11,288 nt of DNA, from assembly GCA_030640905.1 (NCBI GenBank), contig DAOWIM010000043.1:1-11288 (forward strand), written 5' to 3'. This DNA is from a bacterium (lineage in GTDB: Bacteria > Zixibacteria > MSB-5A5 > GN15 > FEB-12). A model generated the notes under the pieces. The model saw only the letters and a program-made list of their open reading frames with translations, searched no databases and was not told the DNA's origin. Both the position numbers and the translations under genes were made by a program. Positions 6,975 through 11,288 of the stretch are shown here, one piece after another. The first letter of the stretch is position 1. Each line of letters starts with the position of its first letter.

Positions 6975-8681
6975 TTACGACACCTGCATTGCCGATTGTG
7001 ATTCAACATGTTCACCCCAGACTTCGCGGAGAACATCGCACATCTCGCCCACCGATACGTAAACTCGTGAGCATTCCAAGATGGCTTCAAACGTATTACC
7101 ATCACCCTGAGCGACCTCGCGAAGATGGTTCAGCGTTGCCTGTACTTTTGCGTTGTCACGTTCGGCTTTGACTTTCTTGACAAAGGCGACCTGGTCTTGC
7201 TCAATCTGTTGGTCGATCCTGAGAACCGGGATGTCAATCTCTTCGCCTTCCATCACATAATCATTGACACCAACAATCACCCGTTCCTGCTTCTCAATTT
7301 CCTTTTGATAGCTGTAGGCAGCCCCGGCGATTTCGCGCTGAAGGTATCCCTCCTCGATGCAGGTAACAACACCGCCGCGTCGATCTATTTCCTCAAAGTA
7401 CTTCTCGGCCTCAGCTTCCATTTGATCGGTAAGAGACTCAATGAAATACGACCCGGCCAGCGGATCGGCAGTGTTGGCCACGCCGGTTTCGCGGGCGATA
7501 ATCTGCTGCGTGCGAAGAGCGATTGTCACCGCTTTCTCCGACGGCAGAGCCAGCGTTTCGTCCATCGAATTGGTGTGCAACGATTGTGTCCCGCCAAGAA
7601 CGCCCGACATCGCCTGCAGCGCCACCCGGACAATGTTGTTCTCCGGCTGCTGGGCGGTCAGGGAACAACCGGCCGTCTGAGTATGGAACCGACAGAGCCA
7701 GCTTCGAGGATCCTTCGCGCCGTACTTGTTTTTCATCCGTCTGGCATAGATGCGACGGGCCGCCCGGTACTTGGCAATCTCCTCGAAGAAATCAGAGTGA
7801 GCGTTGAAAAAGAACGAAAGGCGCGGCGCAAAATCATCGACGTTCTGACCGGCGGCAATGGCTGACTCAATGTAGCAGAAACCATCGGCGAGAGTGAAGG
7901 CCAACTCCTGAACGGCGGTGGAACCAGCTTCACGAATATGATAACCTGAAATTGAGATCGTATTCCACTGCGGGACATGGTTGGTGCAGTATTCCATCAG
8001 ATCGGTAATCAGTCGAATCGATGGCAACGGCGGGAAGATGAATTCCTTCTGGGCTATGTACTCTTTCAGGATGTCATTTTGCAACGTGCCGCGTACTTTC
8101 TCAAAAGGCACTCCCTGTTTTTCGGCAACTGCCAGATACATGGCCAGCGCCATCGACGCCGAAGAGTTGATAGTCATCGACGTTGACACCTGGGAGAGAT
8201 CGATACCGTCGAAAATAATCTCCATATCGGCCAGCGTGTCAACCGCCACCCCGCACTTACCAACTTCACCCAGCGAACGGATGTGGTCGGAATCATAACC
8301 CATCAGGGTCGGCAGATCAAACGCCGTGGAAAGACCGGTGCCTCCCTGCGCAAGAATATACTTGAATCGGTCGTGGGTTTGTTTGGGCGTACCCATACCG
8401 GCAAACTGACGCATCGTCCACAGACGGGTGCGGTACATCGTGTGATGCACACCACGAGTGAAAGGATACTGGCCGGGCAAACCAATGTTCTTGAAGTAAT
8501 AATCCTCGGTGCCGGAATCGGCAATATTGTCGGGAGTGTAGAGTTCATCAATATCGACACCGGAAACAGTAAAAAAACGAGGCATCGATTTCTTCGCACG
8601 CGTCCGGGATGCATCTTTGTCCCAATCGGCCAGGCGTGATTCGATGTCTCTCAGGAACTTCTTGTCGTACACTAAGGTCAT
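6975..8681 (-). CDS. Acyl-CoA mutase large subunit with isobutyryl-CoA mutase-type active-site residues
   Basis: This 568-residue large subunit of a coenzyme B12-dependent mutase lacks the cobalamin domain, which is encoded by the small-subunit gene. Blocks include YPFTRGVHHTMYRTRLW (72-88), TAFDLPTLMGYDSD (119-132), GTLQNDILKEY (198-208), ISGYHIREAGS and GGTQSLHTNSMDE. At the two specificity positions it has Phe93 (RQ(F)AG, bases 8403-8405) and Gln211 (IA(Q)KE, bases 8049-8051). Methylmalonyl-CoA mutase has Tyr89/Arg207, isobutyryl-CoA mutase Phe80/Gln198, and 2-hydroxyisobutyryl-CoA mutase Ile90/Gln208. The spacing of 118 is the same in all, so the alignment is secure. Isobutyryl-CoA/butyryl-CoA interconversion is therefore the better call, although automated annotation would say methylmalonyl-CoA mutase. 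I chose ATG at 8679-8681. An in-frame TTG at 8759 would add 26 residues that overlap the promoter and do not resemble the family. Confidence 0.92.
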   Translation of the reverse strand: MTLVYDKKFLRDIESRLADWDKDASRTRAKKSMPRFFTVSGVDIDELYTPDNIADSGTEDYYFKNIGLPGQYPFTRGVHHTMYRTRLWTMRQFAGMGTPKQTHDRFKYILAQGGTGLSTAFDLPTLMGYDSDHIRSLGEVGKCGVAVDTLADMEIIFDGIDLSQVSTSMTINSSASMALAMYLAVAEKQGVPFEKVRGTLQNDILKEYIAQKEFIFPPLPSIRLITDLMEYCTNHVPQWNTISISGYHIREAGSTAVQELAFTLADGFCYIESAIAAGQNVDDFAPRLSFFFNAHSDFFEEIAKYRAARRIYARRMKNKYGAKDPRSWLCRFHTQTAGCSLTAQQPENNIVRVALQAMSGVLGGTQSLHTNSMDETLALPSEKAVTIALRTQQIIARETGVANTADPLAGSYFIESLTDQMEAEAEKYFEEIDRRGGVVTCIEEGYLQREIAGAAYSYQKEIEKQERVIVGVNDYVMEGEEIDIPVLRIDQQIEQDQVAFVKKVKAERDNAKVQATLNHLREVAQGDGNTFEAILECSRVYVSVGEMCDVLREVWGEHVESQSAMQVS

Positions 8682-8705
8682 TCTCCATACAAAGCGTGAA
8701 CTTGG

Positions 8706-8734
8706 ATGATAATACAACCCCAGGCGAAAATCAA
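8706..8734 (-). promoter_or_regulatory. Sigma70-type promoter of the acyl-CoA operon
   Basis: On the minus strand TTGATT (8734-8729) is followed after exactly 17 bases by TATCAT (8711-8706). These match the -35 consensus at 4 of 6 and the -10 consensus at 5 of 6 positions. It lies in the 81-base gap before the mutase large subunit and would give a leader of roughly 20 bases. No operator or B12 riboswitch fits in this short leader. Confidence 0.55.
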
Positions 8735-8762
8735 GCGGCCCGACGGCCTGTAATGCCAAATT

Positions 8763-10118
8763 TTAATCTATCAAGGGATTGATCTGTAAGAGCTTAGCCC
8801 CTTGCTCCAGAAGGTCGATGTTATGCACATCGTGATTGTACTTCGCCATCCCGCGCAGGTAGTAGATGTCGCAGCCCGCATCGAGGCAGTCAGCCAGACT
8901 GGTCTCGTCCAGAAGGTAGCGAAAGGCGTTACTGTTTTCAGGTTGGGCCACTACTGACAGGTGAGGCTGCCACCATCCGGCTACCACGACAGCGCCATCC
9001 GGAATTGAATCGTGCGCCATCAGCACTGCTGTTATGTATTTCGATTCGTGACTCCTGGCACGATGGTCAACCAGAATATCTCCGGGGCAGATGCCGTTTG
9101 ACCGGCAGATAGACAGATACGGCGCAACCATCAGTAAAAGGACAAAGAGAGCAAACAGTTTTGGTTTCATATACTTCGCCAGCAGTAAAATGACAAAGGG
9201 AACGATCGGGATCAGATATGCAGCGTCGAGTGGTAGCCTGAAGAATACCGCAACATAAAGCGCGATAGCGAGCCACCAGACCGAAGATTTCGCCCAACCT
9301 GAAGACAAAACCGGCAGCGATCTCCGTGTCAGTCGTGGCCAAAAGATCAACCCGGCGGTTGCAGCCACCAACGCAAATAGACCAACCCTGCCCCAGACAT
9401 GCAGTGTCATCCGTTTGAAAATAGTCAGCCACCCCGGATGGTTGACATCGTAGAATGTCAGAAACTCCCATCCGTAACTCGAATAAACGGGCCAGAACGC
9501 TATCGCTGCAGTCGTCAAAGACATGATACCGAACCGAACGGTGGCAATTCCCGGTTTCACCAGAGGATTTTTCCACAGCAGCAGGACAAGCGGAACGATC
9601 ATCACTGCTGATGTGAGGCGACAGCCAACCGCCAGCCCGAGAGCGATCCCCGCTACTACCGCCCACCCACGGAGAATCGAGTACAGACCGATCATCAGGA
9701 AAGCCAAAGCCCAGATATAATCCATCGAATTGACGCTATTAACATAAACCAGTGGTGTGAAAGCGAGCGCCAGTCCGGCCAGAAAGTAGTGTGGAATCTC
9801 CAGCCGTCTTATTGACAAGGCAAAGAAAACTGTTGCTACAATGCTGAAAAATGCCGTCGCACCGTTTAGGGCCCACGGCCCGCCGCTTAAAAGCAACGAG
9901 GAGAGTATCTCCTGAACCGGGTAGCCCGGAAAGCGCGACACCGAGTACACACCCTCGGCGACAAATGATCTGGCCACAGCAACAACCCGCCAGGCGTCGG
10001 GATCAGTGCCGTAGCCATTGCCAAGAAACGGAATTCTTGAGATGGCTACAATCATGGCCAACAGAACAAATGCTGCGCTGTCTCTGAGGGTGAGAAGTGG
10101 TCTGAGGAAATTCACCAT
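8763..10118 (-). CDS. Polytopic membrane protein, GT-C (PMT/ArnT-like) glycosyltransferase candidate
   Basis: This 451-residue protein has about nine or ten hydrophobic segments (around residues 14-30, 85-103, 110-126, 131-148, 152-180, 195-212, 247-265, 285-300, 304-320 and 324-342), followed by a soluble C-terminal domain of about 100 residues. After the first membrane span there is an acidic motif, GTDPDAWR (Asp39, Asp41), and then FPGYP (63-67). This layout is usual for lipid-linked-sugar GT-C transferases, where a DxD- or DE-type pair in the first outer loop is catalytic. The fold assignment is by pattern only, and donor and acceptor are unknown. The C-terminal part contains Cys434 or nearby Cys residues in ADCLDAGCD. 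ATG at 10116-10118 lies 50 bases after the MeaB stop with a weak ribosome binding site. It has no obvious link to acyl-CoA metabolism. Confidence 0.65.
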   Translation of the reverse strand: MVNFLRPLLTLRDSAAFVLLAMIVAISRIPFLGNGYGTDPDAWRVVAVARSFVAEGVYSVSRFPGYPVQEILSSLLLSGGPWALNGATAFFSIVATVFFALSIRRLEIPHYFLAGLALAFTPLVYVNSVNSMDYIWALAFLMIGLYSILRGWAVVAGIALGLAVGCRLTSAVMIVPLVLLLWKNPLVKPGIATVRFGIMSLTTAAIAFWPVYSSYGWEFLTFYDVNHPGWLTIFKRMTLHVWGRVGLFALVAATAGLIFWPRLTRRSLPVLSSGWAKSSVWWLAIALYVAVFFRLPLDAAYLIPIVPFVILLLAKYMKPKLFALFVLLLMVAPYLSICRSNGICPGDILVDHRARSHESKYITAVLMAHDSIPDGAVVVAGWWQPHLSVVAQPENSNAFRYLLDETSLADCLDAGCDIYYLRGMAKYNHDVHNIDLLEQGAKLLQINPLID

Positions 10119-10168
10119 GATGTTATCTCTGAGTCACCGGCTTCAATGGGTGATGGCAGGTCAACCGG

Positions 10169-11119
10169 TTAGAGTTGCTTGCCGGAGAACCGCCGGTACA
10201 GTTCGTCGGCGATATCATAGGGGCTGGACTTCCCCTGGTATGTTTCATCTACATATTGTTCAAACTCGACCTGTTGGGTGAGGCGATCAACAAATTCGTC
10301 GTGGAATCGGTTAATTAGAATGGCCAGGATTTTTTTCTCGATTCGTCGTCGTCGCTCTTCCTCAAAAACGCCTGCTTCGCGTTTGAAATCAAGATACTCA
10401 GTGAGGCGTCCACATAGTACGTCGATATTTTCGTTCTTAATGGCAACCGTTGCAACTACCGGCACCGCCCAGTCCGAATCGGCTGGCTGGCGCATCTGCA
10501 TCGTTGTGTTTAGCTCGGAGATAATCTTATCAGAACCGGGGCGGTCGGCCTTGTTGACCACCATGATATCGGCGATTTCCATCAGCCCGGCTTTCATCGT
10601 CTGGACAGAATCGCCCGACTCCGGAACCACGACCACCAGTACGACATCACAGGCATCAACAATATCGAGTTCCACTTGGCCCACACCGACTGTTTCGATC
10701 AGGACAACATCAAAACCAAAAGCGTCCAGAACGATAGCAACGTTGTCAGTCGATGAAGCCAGTCCGCCCGAGGCGCCACGGGTAGCCATGGAGCGAAAGA
10801 AAACACCGCTGCCGGGTTCAAACTCGTTCATGCGGACTCGATCTCCCAACAAGGCGCCCCCGGTGAAGGGCGAGGTTGGATCAACCGCTACGATGCCTAC
10901 CTTTGAGCCACCGGCAAAATAAGTATGCGCGAGGCGATTGACGAGGGTGGACTTGCCCGCTCCGGGAGGACCGGTCACACCGATACGGATAGCCCGACCT
11001 GATTGCCGGTATAGATTGCCAAGAAGTTCGCGGTAACCGTCTTTGCGGTTCTCGACAAAGGAAATTATCCTGGAGAGGGCCCTGAAATCGCCCTGTTGAA
11101 ACCGACTAAGAACTGACAT
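10169..11119 (-). CDS. meaB: Mutase-associated P-loop GTPase MeaB (ArgK/MeaB family)
   Basis: This 316-residue G3E-family GTPase acts as a chaperone of B12-dependent acyl-CoA mutases, gating cofactor loading and expelling damaged cobalamin. It has the Walker A loop GPPGAGKST (50-58), the VAVDPTSPFTGGALLGDRVRM block (77-97), the switch segment ETVGVGQVELD (142-152), VPESGDSVQTMKAG (165-178), and the guanine-specificity motif NKAD (189-192). Length and motif order are normal. ATG at 11117-11119 lies seven bases after the recJ-like stop. Its ribosome binding site TAGGAAG includes that stop codon, so it is likely coupled to the upstream gene. It precedes the mutase operon but is separated from it by the membrane protein gene. 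Its partner could be either mutase in the window. Confidence 0.95.
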   Translation of the reverse strand: MSVLSRFQQGDFRALSRIISFVENRKDGYRELLGNLYRQSGRAIRIGVTGPPGAGKSTLVNRLAHTYFAGGSKVGIVAVDPTSPFTGGALLGDRVRMNEFEPGSGVFFRSMATRGASGGLASSTDNVAIVLDAFGFDVVLIETVGVGQVELDIVDACDVVLVVVVPESGDSVQTMKAGLMEIADIMVVNKADRPGSDKIISELNTTMQMRQPADSDWAVPVVATVAIKNENIDVLCGRLTEYLDFKREAGVFEEERRRRIEKKILAILINRFHDEFVDRLTQQVEFEQYVDETYQGKSSPYDIADELYRRFSGKQL

Positions 11120-11126
11120 CTGCTTC

Positions 11127-11288
11127 CTACAGATTTGGCGCGAGGTTTCCTACGGTTAGTTTGATATCACGAAGCTGAACCTGAATTCTGGTCACGTCGT
11201 TCCACGTGTTATACTCAAGAACATAGGCTATATCAACCAGACATCCTTTCGACGATATCACTTTGGCCATATCACCAAAACCAAAACC
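11127..11288 (-). CDS. recJ: RecJ-like single-strand DNA exonuclease, C-terminal end
   Basis: This is the last 53 codons of a gene that enters from beyond the window end, with stop TAG at 11127-11129. The readable protein has GFGFGDMAKV, then VDIAYVLEYNTWND and VQLRDIKL. These match the C-terminal OB-like domain of RecJ, whose usual form is VDxxYxxExNxWNGxxxxQLxxKDI. RecJ degrades single-stranded DNA 5' to 3' in recombination and repair. The catalytic DHH domain is not in the window, so the call rests on this tail alone. Confidence 0.72.
   Translation of the reverse strand, partial: GFGFGDMAKVISSKGCLVDIAYVLEYNTWNDVTRIQVQLRDIKLTVGNLAPNL

Noticed and set aside
8682..8759. 26-residue N-terminal extension of the mutase large subunit from TTG at 8759
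   Set aside because: The extension covers the promoter, is not similar to known mutase N-termini, and the ATG at 8681 gives the usual family start.
8735..8760. Possible rho-independent terminator of the membrane protein gene (GGCC-GTCG-GGCC)
   Set aside because: The stem is only four base pairs and there is no clear T-run directly after it. The region overlaps the promoter -35 side.
8682..8762. Cobalamin riboswitch upstream of the B12-dependent mutase
   Set aside because: The gap is only 81 bases, too short for the aptamer, and no B12-box-like sequence was seen.
8908..8926. Short sequence similarity between the membrane protein gene and bases 1-26
   Set aside because: Both encode FRYLLD in unrelated proteins; the shared stretch is short and best explained by chance.

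Overview
The window is an almost entirely minus-strand bacterial gene cluster for short and branched acyl-CoA and propionyl-CoA metabolism. Base composition is moderate, G+C roughly half. Genes are packed with 1-4 base overlaps or gaps of a few bases. Nothing in the sequence fixes the taxon. The mix of subunit-split B12 mutases, a three-polypeptide biotin carboxylase, MeaB and a REP-associated transposase would suit an uncultivated bacterium, for example in the FCB group or among Deltaproteobacteria-like lineages. That is a low-confidence inference.

Read in the direction of transcription (high to low coordinate), the window opens with the last 53 codons of a RecJ-like exonuclease (11127-11288). 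Next is the mutase-chaperone GTPase MeaB (10169-11119), then a multi-membrane-span GT-C-like protein (8763-10118). An 81-base gap holds a convincing sigma70-type promoter (8706-8734), which starts the main acyl-CoA operon. The operon runs: acyl-CoA mutase large subunit (6975-8681), a REP-associated tyrosine transposase gene with REP-like hairpins (6385-6963), the B12-binding mutase small subunit (5922-6341), an acyl-CoA dehydrogenase (4733-5875), a metallo-beta-lactamase-fold hydrolase (3897-4733), the propionyl-CoA carboxylase carboxyltransferase (2284-3834), biotin carboxylase (736-2268), biotin carrier protein (224-739), and the first 74 codons of a second mutase large subunit (1-223).

The two mutase large subunits are not equivalent. 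The complete one has Phe93 and Gln211 at the two substrate-specificity positions, 118 residues apart, which is the isobutyryl-CoA mutase pattern. The partial one has Tyr at the first position, as in methylmalonyl-CoA mutase. A coherent reading is that an isobutyryl-CoA/butyryl-CoA mutase feeds the acyl-CoA dehydrogenase, while the biotin carboxylase makes methylmalonyl-CoA for the second mutase, so valine-type and propionate-type carbon is funnelled to central metabolism. MeaB would protect or reload one or both mutases.

The most unusual structure is the transposase insert between the two mutase subunit genes. Hairpins with a GTAG foot (the REP hallmark), a 6-bp stem and a 9-nt loop lie just downstream of the transposase gene in one orientation. 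They also lie inside its own 3' end in the other orientation, where a 30-bp tandem duplication encodes a 10-residue repeat tail.
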